Origin: Dermanyssus gallinae
Taxonomy: Eukaryota; Arthropoda; Arachnida; Mesostigmata; Dermanyssidae
Reading direction: 5' to 3'
Length of the DNA stretch: 64,000 bases
Assembly (NCBI GenBank): GCA_003439945.1
Contig: QVRM01001391.1
Location: 54,895 to 118,894 of the forward strand
Within the stretch, counting starts at the first letter, position 1. The number at the start of each line of letters is the position of its first letter. Of the stretch, positions 33,400 through 45,649 are shown piece after piece. The notes under the pieces were generated by a model. That model did not search any database, had not been told where the DNA came from, and was given only the letters and a program-made list of their open reading frames with translations. The translations under genes were made by a program, and so were the position numbers.

Positions 33400-34960
33400 A
33401 GGCGGAATGGGTTCAAAATTGGTGCCACTTTGTGATCTAATTAAGTTCATACAATAGATGTGCACGCACTTGGTATTTATCTAAAACCCAACTGCAGTGA
33501 CTCTATGTGACCTATTTCAAGGCACTTTGGAAAATTGTTGCAATATATAAGCATATCGAATCAGAATCGTCAGTTCCTAGAATCAGTTCCTAGAATCGAC
33601 CTAGCGAAGAATCGATTCGTCGCAAATTGTGTCACGTGCGCGCAGCCTCTTGAGATGTTGCGCGATTGGCCAAAGCGATATCAACAAATATGCCTCATTT
33701 TACTGTGTTTATTTGATTTCGCTCTATTTCATGAGAGTGCTTTCTATTGAGTCACCACCATGATCTATACCTGCACAAATTGCTATCCATAAGTATTCAC
33801 TTTGCCACCACTGCCTGCTTTGCCCCTGTTATAGTTGATGTCGACATCATATGCGACACAATTGTAGCTGATAGCACTGGCCTTGAATGGTGTTATCAAT
33901 AAAAAAAAGATTACTTAGAAATAGTGACATGATTGCGCTTAATTGCAATCTGAACCGTGAGGTGATTTGTCGAATAGCGCCGACTTGACTGATCACTCTA
34001 TCTGTACACTCATAAATATACGTGACCCATACTGAACTTATAATTATTATGGTTTCGCAAAAAAATATGCCTAAAACTGCGCTAGAACTTGTATGTACAT
34101 GATGTATATATTTATGGGGTTTTACCAGTGATCTTACTGTGAACTATGATATTTGAGCGGCCTTTTTTTACCATGCTTACACGTTGTACATATGTATATT
34201 TTACCCACTCTTTGAGACAATAAATCTGCCATTCATTCAAGCGAAAGTTTAGACCCGCAAAGAAAAGCACAAGTTACTATTAATATCATCATAATTTGTG
34301 CAAATTGAAACTTATTATTCAAATTATCTACTTGAGTGTCTTGCTGTGCAAGCGAAAAGGCTTCACATTTGCGAGACTTATGCACTAAATGGCCTGCGTC
34401 TAATAAAAAAAATAACTATGCAAATTAGCACGCTAGAGGTTTTTGCCCTATGTTCGTGTTAGTCAAACACTCGAGCATTTAAATCGTTTGCGGCACAGCT
34501 AAATTCAATGAGGTTTGTTGAGCGCACCCTCAATAGTACTCTTTACAGCTAGTTTTACAGTGTAAAATCACCGTTTGACCTCTTGTAACAGCACAGGTGT
34601 CCTATAGGTTGAGTGTCCGGCGGGAAGAAACATAATAATGTCGCTGACACTGTAAGTTGTTAGGATGAACGGAATGTGTCTGCTAAATGATGTCTAGGTT
34701 AGTACAATTACTGTTTACTGGTTAGTCGTTGTGTCGATCATATGGCCGATAAAATATTGCAGTCCTTTTGCCACATGAGCCTAGTGAAAATGTTTTCGAG
34801 TGGAATCACGATTTAACCAGAGCTATGGCGAATGCATCAACAAAGCGTTACCACTTTTGTCCGCCCGAAGCATATATTGTGCGAATTTATTTCTACTTTA
34901 AGATACGTATATAGTGACAGCTGGACGAGCGAGGCTGGAAACATGTTAGTTTAAATAATT
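33400..34960 (+). repeat. unclassified long repeat D, copy 1
   Basis: Matches the reverse complement of 43907-45620 over about 1.5 kb with substitutions and indels. Strong matching blocks: CTATGATATTTGAGCGGCC (about 34145), GAGACAATAAATSTGC (about 34214), GTTAGGATGAACGGAATGTG (about 34660) and ATTGTGCGAATTTATTTCTA (about 34876). It has no coding region I recognise. A polyadenylation-like AATAAA is included. It could be a solo LTR or a large non-autonomous element. Confidence 0.8.
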
Positions 34961-34969
34961 ATGTTACTG

Positions 34970-36340
34970 CTGTTATATAGCTTATTTCGTGTATTAACCG
35001 TTTTTGATACAAACAATAATCATAGCGAAGCGATCGTTCGGAGTAATGCAAACAGGTTTTAGAATGGCTTATTCTCTAGAAATTTAAATCACAAAATATG
35101 CGCTTTCAAAGTGACAGTTTATTCAATGTACCTAATGTTTTAATGACATTCTTCCTTTGCTAATGTGCAGATTTCAATATTTAGATGGTAGCTTTCTTGT
35201 TTAGGCCTAGGCGCTATATATTTGTCAACGTTTAGGGATCTCAAACCCTAAGCGTTAAAGACTTGAAGAGCGTGTAGTTATTAAATGGAGGATAGAAATG
35301 GTTTAGCTCAACCAGGAAAAAAGACTAAGGAAACAGCATGGAAAGCAAGTAGAATACAAAGGCGCGCCATTGCTCAGTAGGTAGTTGTTGGTTTAAGGGA
35401 GCGAGCAAGACCATGTTTTAAGTACAAACTGCGTTACGCTTGTAAGAAGATGATAGAGTCCCCCACTCACTGGCGAGTAGTATCCCAGGTTTTTAAGACT
35501 AGGAAAGTCGTCAAGAATAGAACATTCTTTTCAGAAAACAGCGCCGAACGTGACACGCATTGAGTCTGACCCTAAAGCGTTTGTTGGCAATATCTACCGA
35601 GTTGTAACATACGCAGTATTAGTTTGAACACGGAGTGTGCTAATCATGAAACAGTCAACGTAAACTATTCGATTTGCAGTAAATCAATTTCAATAAAATG
35701 CATATATTTCGATTAGACAATGCCACGTATTTCAGGATTAGACAGCGCTATCTTATTTGTGAGTGAAATAAATGTGGCATAAAGTGCGCCAATCGCGTGA
35801 CTGTGTGCTTTTTTTTACAACCAGGATTGCGACCGGCTCGATGACATTTTTGCTTCTACGGGCTTGCCACAGCAACACCGTGATTCGATCGGCAGAATCA
35901 CACGTGGCAATATCATCACAGGGACAAGTTAATTCGCAGAAACAATTTGCGACAGTAAATATTACCACACAACAAGAGAACACAGAAAAATTGGTTAGTG
36001 TAAGGTATTATTTAATAACGTAACGAAGAGCTTGTTTTTATTGGTACTGTAAAACGATGTTTTGCCAAACGTTAGCGATAGGGTAGGATTGGCGGTAGGG
36101 TTGTCAATCAGAGCTAACAAACGGTGGGTGAAACAACAAATCCAACTGTCAGGTTATGACTCATCGACTGTTATTAACGTCGTGATTGGGCGGAAGCTCC
36201 AAGACTTTATGTAGCGCAACATGACAGGCGGTCAAGAAATAAAAAAGCGTAGACTAAACCCAGACTTGTGGGCAAACGCTGACAGATTCATGTATTGAAC
36301 ATTAGAGCTTACGGAGTATGCCGCCATGTACCTATACGTT
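34970..36340. other. intergenic, nothing recognised
   Basis: No repeat partner or gene identified. Confidence 0.4.
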
Positions 36341-36341
36341 A

Positions 36342-36345
<4 letters not shown>

Positions 36346-36388
<43 letters not shown>

Positions 36389-37627
36389 CACAGCTAACGT
36401 AAACAAGTAGTTACGTGATGTTGCAGCCCATAGAATGGCTTCGTCAAGTTACATGTCAAAGCCTGTATGTCGCGTATTGCGCGGTGCCGCCTTCATGAGG
36501 CGGACAGAAGCGTCAAGGCATAGTTATTAGCACATAAGAAATATCCATTGCTATCGTAAGACGTAACTAATATCCTCACCCTCAGTGGTGTCAAACTACC
36601 CACCTCAGATATTTTGGCTTTATGTAAGCAGTGTGGCGCGCATCTTCTGCGTGCGTCCTTGCAGATGTGCGATATTATAGGGAGTAATAGATAAAATAAT
36701 CCACAGAAGTCCACTACCCTTCGGTAATCATCATTAACTTTATGAGTTGGCTGCAGGTTTGAAATAGCCTCATCAAGTCATGGTTCGGCGCAAATATAAA
36801 CTCTTCACGCCATCAATGGCTTTCCGAATCGGCTTGATGTAATTTACGTAGGCACGTGACATTTAGATGAACCACCAACTGTTGCGTTGACTGCCACAGA
36901 GACGATTTCTGCTCTGCGGTCCTGCACCGCACTCTATGTACATTCTCGTGCCGCCATGACCACGTTGCTACCTAGTCAATTTTAGTCGAGCCGCGGGCGC
37001 CGTGCAATTTCTTTTGGCATTACATCCAAGCGATACGGTGCTATCAACCTCCCCAATACGCCAAAAAGCAACTCCAGGAGAAACACTTAACCTTTTTTCT
37101 CCTATCCCTCCGATTTCCCGGCCGCTGAATGGACTGTTTTCCTCCGCTAGCTTGCATTTCAAGCAAGTCAGTAATTGAAATACCGCTACATTTCAACGGA
37201 TTTAAGGCAACGCGTCAAAAACACGGAATCGCTATTAACTGCTGTTGCCATTGTTGGTTGTCTCATTGGCCTCAAAGACAATCTGCGAATAACAGTGGAT
37301 TCCTATTCGTTCAAAAATCGAGTAATTTTATTCTTGCCAGAGTCAAACACGGTAAACAGCGGTTCTCCGTTCCAACAGGTCCAACATTAACTGCAGTAGC
37401 TTTTTCAACGCCTTCACCATCGCACGTGTGAGTCAGTGTTTAATGCTCCCTATATATTATATTGTAATCATATTTTTAATGTAATTTAGCTTGTTATCTT
37501 ATTATGAAAAATATATTATATTTTCCAAATTATATCCACTATTTATGATAAACCATGTGTGTGCTACTACTAAATATATCCTGTACAGTTACTACCATAA
37601 CCTTTCATTGCTATTTTTACAATGCGG

Positions 37628-37666
<39 letters not shown>

Positions 37667-38720
37667 GAATGATTTATTATTTTATTACTTGCTTCACATG
37701 TATACCTAAATACACAGGTTATATGTATATATATATATATATATATATGTTAACGGCCGTTAAACAGCTCTAGTTAGCCTACGATGATATGTTAAACCTT
37801 AGGTAACCTATATGAAGCACATGACAACAATTATAACACTGATATTGCTTGTATGATAGGAAGATAAGTGGTCTAAAAGGCCGTCTATTAGCTGTTTGCT
37901 GACAACATGTATGCTATCCACTTCCAGATGGTCTGAATGAATGGCACCAAATGTAAATTTGAATGCATGGCGGAAAGTTTGTACATTATTTACCTTAAGC
38001 TGTACTTAGGCAATCACAAACGGTGGCCTGCATTGTGCTTATACGTGCATCAGTTCTCGCTCGCTACGTCGATCATAGGCGGTACCCATATACATTGCCG
38101 CGAAAAATCAAGCCACCTCGCTAAATCGAACACTTATACATATAAATATATATTTGCTTAAAGGTGATATCAAAATTATAGGATTTGAAGACTGCTACCA
38201 CCCGCCCTTTGATGGACGTATGTAGTCGGTAGCAGTAAAAACATGTGCCGGTAGATGATAATTATGAAGACGGTTGCAAGACAAGTCAAATTTGGTCTTC
38301 AGATATATCGGGTGAGAAGCACGGAGATGGCTTCAGCAACGCCTTTGCATTTTCGTCGTCGGTGCAAAAATGCACATTTACACCGCTTCAATTAATTTTA
38401 GAACCTTTACGTAGTTCTCAATCGTAGATATTTGATTCTGCTGTGTAGATATTTTGTTCTCAAATTTCAGCTGCTGCGTACGCAGCTGCTGAAATTACGC
38501 AGTACTGTACGTTCCGGGAAACCAAAGAAGTTTGTAATCCGACTCGAGGTTCGTTGAACGCGATAAGCTTCAACAATAGCTGCTTTTTGTTGAAATTCCA
38601 GAAAAACATATGAAACGAGCGTTGTCTTGTTTTCAAGGATGTCAGAGGAACGCGTACCTGAAACGATGATCAAACCGCCAAATTTATCTAAATGCATCTA
38701 AATCTATTATTTAAATGGAG
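36346..38720. other. intergenic with several TA arrays and a repeat-D fragment
   Basis: TA arrays at 36346-36386, 37632-37662 and 37718-37748. Between the last two, 37663-37717 (CACATGTATACCTAAATACA) resembles the end of repeat D at 43906-43960 (GACATGTAAACCTAAATACA). A 34-bp near-palindrome lies at 38463-38496. No gene supported. Confidence 0.45.
38463..38496. repeat. 34-bp near-perfect palindrome
   Basis: Centre CTGCGTACGCAG. Only one symmetric base pair is mismatched. Confidence 0.85.
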
Positions 38721-38721
38721 G

Positions 38722-38724
<3 letters not shown>

Positions 38725-38779
<55 letters not shown>
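38725..38779. repeat. (TA)n microsatellite
   Basis: Uninterrupted TA array of about 55 bp. Confidence 0.95.
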
Positions 38780-38783
<4 letters not shown>

Positions 38784-38789
38784 CCTATA

Positions 38790-39855
38790 AGACTACCCTA
38801 ACTCTGGGAAGCATGCACAGGAATCACACGTGGCATACGCTGTAGTGTATCTCCGAAAGGGAGCGCTGAACTTGAAGTACTTCCTCTCCCTTAAAAAGCA
38901 GATTCAATAGCTCCTGTTTTAGTGTGAGCGAGCGCTCAGTCTTTGAAGTCAGCTGTAATGTGTCGCAGTTATTTGAAAGACCGGTAATATTATTTTTTCT
39001 TCAAGTTACTGACATAGTTCATTATGATCAGCGTCAATATGACTTCAAGCAAGCATCGATTATTGAAAATAGTCTAAATTATGTGTTTTTCATCGCTTTC
39101 CATCAAGCGAGCGACCTCCATCGATCGACGAACAACGGACACCACATGGAGCCATAATGCGTTGAACCTTTGATGTCAATGAAGTCTTAACCCCCTTTCT
39201 TATCTACGCTTCAAAAGCCCACTTTTCTGGACGTGCTGTCGAATACGTATGCAAAATGCTCGCCAAAGATCATTCTTGGCGAAAAGCGCTGCTACGCCGT
39301 TCCTCTTTCCTCGTTGTCTGGTTCTTTATTATTTCCTTTCTTTTTCTACCCTTTAATTCGAATCTCCTTCAGAAGCGGAACATAGATTGCTGATCAACCG
39401 ACAAATGAAGTCATGTGTGCGTTATGCACAACCACGTCACCGTGAGAAAACAGCGATCCAAACTCAAGCAACGATTCGCGAACCCCATGGAATAAATATT
39501 GGACGACACTTGAAATTAATAACCCAACAAAATATAAAATCTAAAAATTGTTGTGCCTAAATGTATTCGTAGCCGACATTACTAATATTACTACCGAATT
39601 ACCCGTTGCAGCACTAGTAAACTATTATTGGTCAACACAGTCCACTGAATTAGAAAGCACGTACAAATGTTACCGATATCAGTGTCAATCTGAAAAGAAT
39701 CTCTCTAGGATCGCATTGGTCGTTTGTTGCCGCCCACTGGACCTCCCTGGGTTACCCCGGATCGCGCATCTTAAGATTATTTTTATTCCGGGCACTCAAC
39801 CACCATTTAGCTAAGAAAAAATTCGTCTCTAAAAATATTTTGATCTAATTCTTTT
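38790..39855. other. intergenic, nothing recognised
   Basis: Short frames at 38924-39157 and 39548-39814 have no recognisable motif. Confidence 0.4.
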
Positions 39856-39858
39856 TGG

Positions 39859-39872
39859 CATATATATATATA

Positions 39873-39939
<67 letters not shown>
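39859..39939. repeat. (TA)n microsatellite, largest in the window
   Basis: About 80 bp TA array with one TTTA break, ending just before the 3' end of the deleted mariner. Confidence 0.95.
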
Positions 39940-39947
<8 letters not shown>

Positions 39948-39956
39948 ATTTATATA

Positions 39957-40640
39957 CAGGTAGTTCAACAAGTTCTTAAAATAAAAATTAAGAATTTTCC
40001 AAATCTTGTTTTTTATTTTTTCTTATTCGATATACTCCCCGAGAAGCTCAATACACTTTTCCCACCGAGATTTCAGAGCAATTATACCTCTTGAGTAGGA
40101 TTCCGCGTTTTTAGACTGAAAATAGGCATTGACAGCAGTCTTAACCTCTTCATTGTCACAAATCTGCGCCAAAGATTCGACGGATTTTTCGACATCTTGG
40201 CCAAGTTTCGCTGTGAGGCGGAAACACGCGCGTCTTTTTGGCCTTGGTTGAGCAAATGCGACACCCATTTTGCTCTGAGCAGTTTCATCTTCAAATTCTC
40301 GTGCAGGATGAAATGCACACTACCCAAACTGATCTCCAAGGCCTCCGCTATCTCCCTAATAGTCACTCGCTTACCTGCGGCAACGATTTTCCGCACTTTT
40401 TCCACGTTTTTCTCATCAGTTGCCGTTTTTGGGCGTCCTGAACGTAGTTCATCCTCGGTGCTCCTGCGACCTCTTTTTAACTCAATAGTTCAGTTGGAAA
40501 CAGTGGCAAAACATGGCGCAGAGTCACCGTAAACCTCGTCTAACAGTTTTCACTTGGGTCGCATTCCAACCTTTGAAACAAAAATGCTTGATAACCACTC
40601 GAAACTCTTTTTTTCAATTTTTCAAAACCACGCCGATACG
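39957..40640 (-). pseudogene. internally deleted mariner transposase
   Basis: The minus strand reads FRVVIKHFCFKGWNATQVK (about 40600-40545), EVYGDSAPCFATVSN (about 40536), a TGA at 40490-40492 where the family has Trp, LRSGRPKTA, EIAEALEISLGSVHFIL (helix-turn-helix 2, about 40360-40310) and LLRAKWVSHLLNQGQ. It then jumps to VKTAVNAYFQSKN and GIIALKSRWEKCIELLGEYIE (stop near 40025). The whole catalytic core (all three aspartates) is missing, giving a roughly 680-bp remnant. The 3' terminal repeat begins ACAGGTAGTTCAACAAGTTC at about 39956. The matching repeat at the other end was not found. Confidence 0.82.
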
Positions 40641-40659
40641 TTGCACGGTACATATACGG

Positions 40660-41400
40660 CACAATATTTTGACTGCTAGCAGTCGAAGAGTTGCCGTTTC
40701 CAATAGCGGTGAAAGCGCGCCAAAATTCGAAACGCGACTATGATTTAAAATTCAAACCGACAGACACTACCAGCGAGGATGAGGGTACCATAAATGTAGA
40801 GCTAGAAAAAAATCGAAAACGCTATTTGGAGCCATCTTTTCATGCATGGATCCAGCGTCTTAATACATGTGAAGAAACTATATCAAAGACCAAAATAATA
40901 ACTCTACTCTCGACAAGAAATTAAAAGTTATATCGGTACTCTATCATATAAATTGTAAATACTTGCTTAGATTCTTACGTCTACATAGTAATAATATCTT
41001 TATTAGTTATTATAGCAGTTGGCCGTCATCGCTAGCATCGTAAGAATAGATTGGTCCTTTAGACATTAGCGAGGAAAGATACTCGAATACGGGTCCAACT
41101 TTCTTTCCTCTGCTGTATTGTCTGTCACCTTTTCACAAGTCCATCTTTTTCAAATACAAATGCGGAATCCGGGGGCGCGATAAACAGCTTTGTCGTTTCT
41201 GACCCTAATAGCATTGGCTGGACAGCACGGGGCGCGGGGGGGGGGGTTGTGTCGAAGTGCTGAAACTGCTAAAATGCAGAACAGCTCTAACACGAACGCC
41301 GGCCAATCCCAAGTGCACTGACTTCGTAGACGTCGTCGTCGTCCGAGCATTGGGCAATCGATTCCGATTAATAAATGATTCGCTTCTAACTTTGAGCTTT
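40660..41400. other. intergenic, nothing recognised
   Basis: Frame 40691-40924 has no motif. A G-run lies near 41236. CpG content rises from about 41160. Confidence 0.35.
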
Positions 41401-41434
41401 TTGTTCCACGTTGCTGCCGCCGTCGCCGCCGCAG

Positions 41435-41635
41435 CCTTCCCAATCGCTGCCATCATCATCGTCACTCGCTAGAGGCAATCGCCCGGACGCCCGCCGACAG
41501 ACGTCACACGGGCTGATGTCTTCTGACACAGGCGACTCTCACACACAAGCGGGACTAATAAACTACTCGCTGCCGTCCCCAGAGCCCGTCCGTAGAGTGT
41601 CGCTCGAAGTGGTCAAAGTGCCGAGACGAACTTAA
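41435..41635 (+). CDS. candidate terminal exon of an unknown host gene
   Basis: A pyrimidine-rich tract ending in GCAG (41434) precedes an open block with GC-rich codons that ends at TAA (41633-41635). The peptide includes SSDTGDSHTQAGLIN and SLPSPEPVRRVSLEVVKV. An AATAAA is near 41688, about 50 bp downstream. The order of acceptor, open block and polyadenylation signal fits a last exon. Upstream exons were not found, no domain is recognised, and chance cannot be excluded. Confidence 0.3.
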   Translation, partial: PSQSLPSSSSLARGNRPDARRQTSHGLMSSDTGDSHTQAGLINYSLPSPEPVRRVSLEVVKVPRRT

Positions 41636-41639
41636 AGTT

Positions 41640-41700
41640 ATGCACTGCTGCAAAGTCCACTGGGAATCAACGCTTATTAAAGTCGTGTAATAAACGTTTT

Positions 41701-41737
<37 letters not shown>

Positions 41738-42320
41738 TCCGTTAATTCTTATTGCTGGTTATTGAGTATATATATGTATCTACCGTTTTCATATTTAGGT
41801 GCGTGACGAGGGTTCAAGATCTGCCTGCTTGCATTAAGGCTGTGTAGTGTCTATGTGGTGTAACCTTCTCGAAATAGTTCCGATTTTCCCAATGAGAAAA
41901 AAATATGTGAATAATAATGAATGTAATAGGTTTTAGAGGGTGCAAATTATGAGGAACATTGCGTCGGGTGAGCAGGTTAAGACGAGATTCAAGCATCTTA
42001 GTGTTCACCGATAGCCAGGTATGGATTATATAAGAGGGATGCAATTTGGAAACATAAACAGAAGGAACACTGGCCGGCAGACATATTAAACCAATAATAA
42101 GCTTAATTACACGCAATAAGCCTGAGGCGGTTTCGTTAAGTTAGGCGAAGTCGAGGGCGTGGTAGTCATTTTTTGTATGGGTAGAGCGGAGTATATTAAG
42201 GCAAGATGTAACCGCACTAACGGCCATGCTTTGAATGTCAGTTCTGATTACGTTAAAGCTTACAAAGGCTGGTGCTGCTGATAAAACCTTTACACTAATA
42301 TAATGTACATTAAAATGAAG
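41640..42320. other. intergenic with a (TA)n array
   Basis: TA array at 41703-41733. The minus-strand frame 41814-42116 has no motif I can name. Confidence 0.4.
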
Positions 42321-42329
42321 ATGTAATGT

Positions 42330-42780
42330 TCGTCACGGTGTGGAAACTAAGATTATGCCAGCGGACGCTGAAGGTCAGGCTGAGCCGCACCTCGTTTCAG
42401 GGAGCGCTTTCTAGTCGGAAATTTGGATCTGACATGGCTGGGAGTGCCACGATCATAGCCTGGCAGAAGGACTGGGCGCACTGGGGCAAGGTCCGGAGTG
42501 ACCAAGGGGAGCTCGGAGTATGATACGACTGCCAGATCGGCAAGCTGTTTTACTGTACGACCTGCGTGCTGAGCGAACACTTCCAGAGCTACATGGTAAG
42601 GATTAAAAGGGCAAACATTGAGATCTCTGTGACGTGCGAGCAATACGACGTGGTGCACACTGTTCTGCGCTGCGGAGTTCTCAGAGTTTCTTGCGGGTTG
42701 CACTGTGAGAGCCCTCTATACCATAAGGAAGGTTGTGGACTATATAATGACGGCGGGGGACGCGTGTAACGGGGCGACGA
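42330..42780 (+). pseudogene. non-LTR retrotransposon 3' fragment
   Basis: The plus strand reads WQKDWAHWGKVRS (about 42463), then after a stop LFYCTTCVLSEHFQSYMVRI (about 42544) and VTCEQYDVVHTVLRCG (about 42632). This is the pattern of R1/jockey-like retrotransposon C-termini: G-H-x2-F-x2-Y-L-x-R, then C-x2-C with a distal V-x-H-x4-C. It probably represents the zinc-binding tail after the RT. Only the end of the gene remains. Confidence 0.6.
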
Positions 42781-42959
42781 ACTGTGTCGACGCCATTTTG
42801 AAACTCGAGGGGCTCCAGTAAGAGCAAAAAGGGAGAGATTCGAGCAAGACAACAGTTGAGACGAGGTGCCCAGGGAGGTGGCTCGAGAAAGGCGAGTGAG
42901 CAGCTGGGCCCTGGGGGTCGCGACGCACCCATTTCGGCTGGTTAAACTTGCTCACATTG

Positions 42960-43075
42960 CTCTCGCTCACCTGGATGACCAAGTAATGCCAAAGCAATAC
43001 CGAGCCTGCGCGAATGGGAAGGAATAGGTTTGTGAGTCCCAAACTAGTGACGCTAGTTGTTTGTAGGAGGATTCT
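42960..43075 (-). repeat. dispersed repeat, inverted relative of 4110-4240
   Basis: The reverse complement contains CAGGCTCGGTATTGCTTTGG, nearly identical to the string near 4194. The encoded GSVLLWHY motif is conserved in both, so the shared ancestor may have been coding. Confidence 0.5.
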
Positions 43076-43299
43076 CGGTACTTCGGCGAAGAGTGGCATG
43101 TCACGATGTTGCTGTTGAATGTAATTCGAACGACGAATCGCAAACCTAGCTCAAGATGACTGCCGAGGCTCTCCAGGTCTCGATTCTAATGTCCCTTTTA
43201 TGGAATTTAACATTTGATTAATTTGTATACTTAGACGGTCTCTTAAAAGGCGCTAAATTGCTGGCGTGTGCCGACAGCCTCCCAGTCGTCGTCTAGATC

Positions 43300-43760
43300 C
43301 GTTTACCTCAGCAGTCGGAACTAAAGACCAACGACGCTCAGGCCGAGATCGCTGACTATATGAGGGGGGCTGATCTAACACCAGCGCCGATTCAATGTGA
43401 GGGCATACTCCTAATCGGGCCAAGGATGTGCCCTTCTTAAACTTACTCTAGGGCGGAAGACACCGCGGGAATTGTCAGTCTTACCTATTCAGAATTAGGA
43501 AAGCTACATCGCCATTTTGCAAGCACTGCCAAAGCAAAACTGGGGATGCCCTCGAACACATAGTCCTGTTGCGCCCGTTATGGGCCGCCCAGCGCACGGC
43601 GCTACCTAGGGCTAACGACGCATACGTAAAATCCTAGCACAGATTACCATAAGGTCACGTGAAGACGGTTGCAGACGAGTTTCCTGCATTGGCGTCCATG
43701 TATGAGTTCCGCATTTTCCAGTTAGTCCTCTCTAAAAGAAACTCAAAACTTATGATCGGC
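43300..43760 (+). pseudogene. non-LTR retrotransposon C-terminal fragment
   Basis: The plus strand reads CKHCQSKTGDALEHIVLL (about 43518) and, further on, VADEFPALASMYEFRIFQ (about 43667). A C-x2-C with a following E-H-I-V-L is typical of retrotransposon C-terminal zinc modules. The second block is shared with 58256-58310 (EDEFPAVVSACANRIFE), so both belong to one family. Stops interrupt the frame. Confidence 0.6.
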
Positions 43761-43862
43761 TGTGACTGGTTGAGTATAATCTTAAACTCAAACTATAGTT
43801 AAAGTACACCTCATTGTACTGTAACCCTACAGTTGAATAACAAATTTAGAAACATTTTATAA

Positions 43863-43906
<44 letters not shown>

Positions 43907-43908
<2 letters not shown>

Positions 43909-44659
43909 CTAATTGACTTATTATTTGCTGGACATGTAAACCTAAATACACGTGTCGCCCTTATATAAATAGAGCGCTTGGAGCAGCAGCGTATATATTT
44001 GCTACGCATCCGAGCGTCAGCCCAGTCGTCTCTATAAGGTCGGTTAAAATGGCATATAATAGAAATATACATGCTCTGAAATAGAAATAAATTCGCACAA
44101 TATACGCTATTAGCACAGGTTGAATCATAATTTTACTAGAAAACATTTTCGCTATGATAAGGGTCAAAAAGGGGTCGCAAATGTTTATCGGCAATATAAA
44201 CGATGAGCTTACAAAACAGTAAACAGTGTTTGTAATTAGCGGTTCTTTGCAATAGATATAGTTTGCCAGACACATTCCGTTCATCCTAACAATCTACAAA
44301 ATCATCAACATTATTTTGTTTCTCTCCACCAGAAACCTAACCTACGGGATACTGTACTGTCACAAACTTGTCAAAGGCAAATAGTGTCTTTATGTTGTAA
44401 AATTTGCCGTCCAGAACATTATTGAGGGTGCTTTCAACAAACCCCCGAAATTGACCTGTGCCGCAAATGATTCAAATGCTCGAGAGGCCCTGTTTGACTA
44501 GCAAGAACATAAGGCCACGTGCTACATTGGCATAGTTGATTTTCTCCTCAGACTTAGGTAATTTAGTTCAAAAGTCTCGCAAGTGTAGAGGCTTCCTCAC
44601 TCGCACTGCAAAGCACTTCAGTGGACATGCAGAATGATTAGTTTCAGTTTTTACATTTG

Positions 44660-44732
<73 letters not shown>

Positions 44733-45620
44733 ACTCCGGTTTTCTCCGCGTCTTTAAAGTTTAACGTGAATGAATAGCACATTTATTGTCTCAATGGGTG
44801 GGTAAAATATGCATATAAACAACGTGTATACATGGTACAAAAATAGGCCGCTCAAATATCATAGTTCACAACACGATCACTAGTCAAATGCCATAAATAA
44901 AGATCGTGTACATACGACTTGTAGTGCGGTTTTAGGCATGCTGCTCTAAAAAATCGTAGTGTTAATAAGTTTAGTGTGGGCCAATAGTTTGGTGACAATC
45001 GTTCAGCGACTACGTAGATTCAGATCAGGTAGAATTTTGGCGTCGCGTGTGATGTCCACAACAACCATCGCAGGGGCAGAGCGCAAACTCCCTGCGGAAC
45101 CCCAGCGGAGACAGGATAAGGCCGAAAGGGCGTATCGGCTACTCTGACAAGATAAAAACGATTTATAAAATAAGATTTAAATCAAGCAGTGGTGGCAAGA
45201 TGGACATCTATGGCAAGCAATTTGTGCTGATCAAATTCATGGTCGACTCAATGGAAAGCACTCTATTGAGAGCAGAGAGCAAAATCAAATGCACTCAGTA
45301 ACATGAGGCATATTTGTTGATATCACATTCGTCGAATCGTGCAACTTCTCGAGAGGTTGCGCACACGTGACACAATTTGCGACGAATCGATCCTGCGCTG
45401 AGTCAATTGTTGAAGTCGAATTGCTTGGTTGTCTTTTTGACTGGATTCGGAAATGGTTTGATACGCATATGCATTTCAACGATCTGGCTAGAGATAAGTC
45501 ACATAGAGTTACTGCAGTTGTTTTATTTTTTTTAGATACATCGCAAGTGTGTGCACACTTATTGAATTAACTTATCCAGATCACAGAGTGGCACCGATAT
45601 TCAACCTATTTTGTCTAAAT
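43907..45620 (-). repeat. unclassified long repeat D, copy 2, inverted
   Basis: Reverse-complement partner of 33400-34960. It contains a (TA)n array (44664-44729) absent from copy 1, and its lower end adjoins another TA array (43870-43905). Frames inside it (44959-45147, 45367-45570) are not conserved in copy 1. Confidence 0.8.
44664..44729. repeat. (TA)n microsatellite inside repeat D copy 2
   Basis: About 66 bp TA array. The corresponding point of copy 1 (near 34255) has none, so it arose after duplication or was inserted. Confidence 0.93.
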
Positions 45621-45649
45621 AATATTTCCAGTCGTCTGTCGACAACTTA

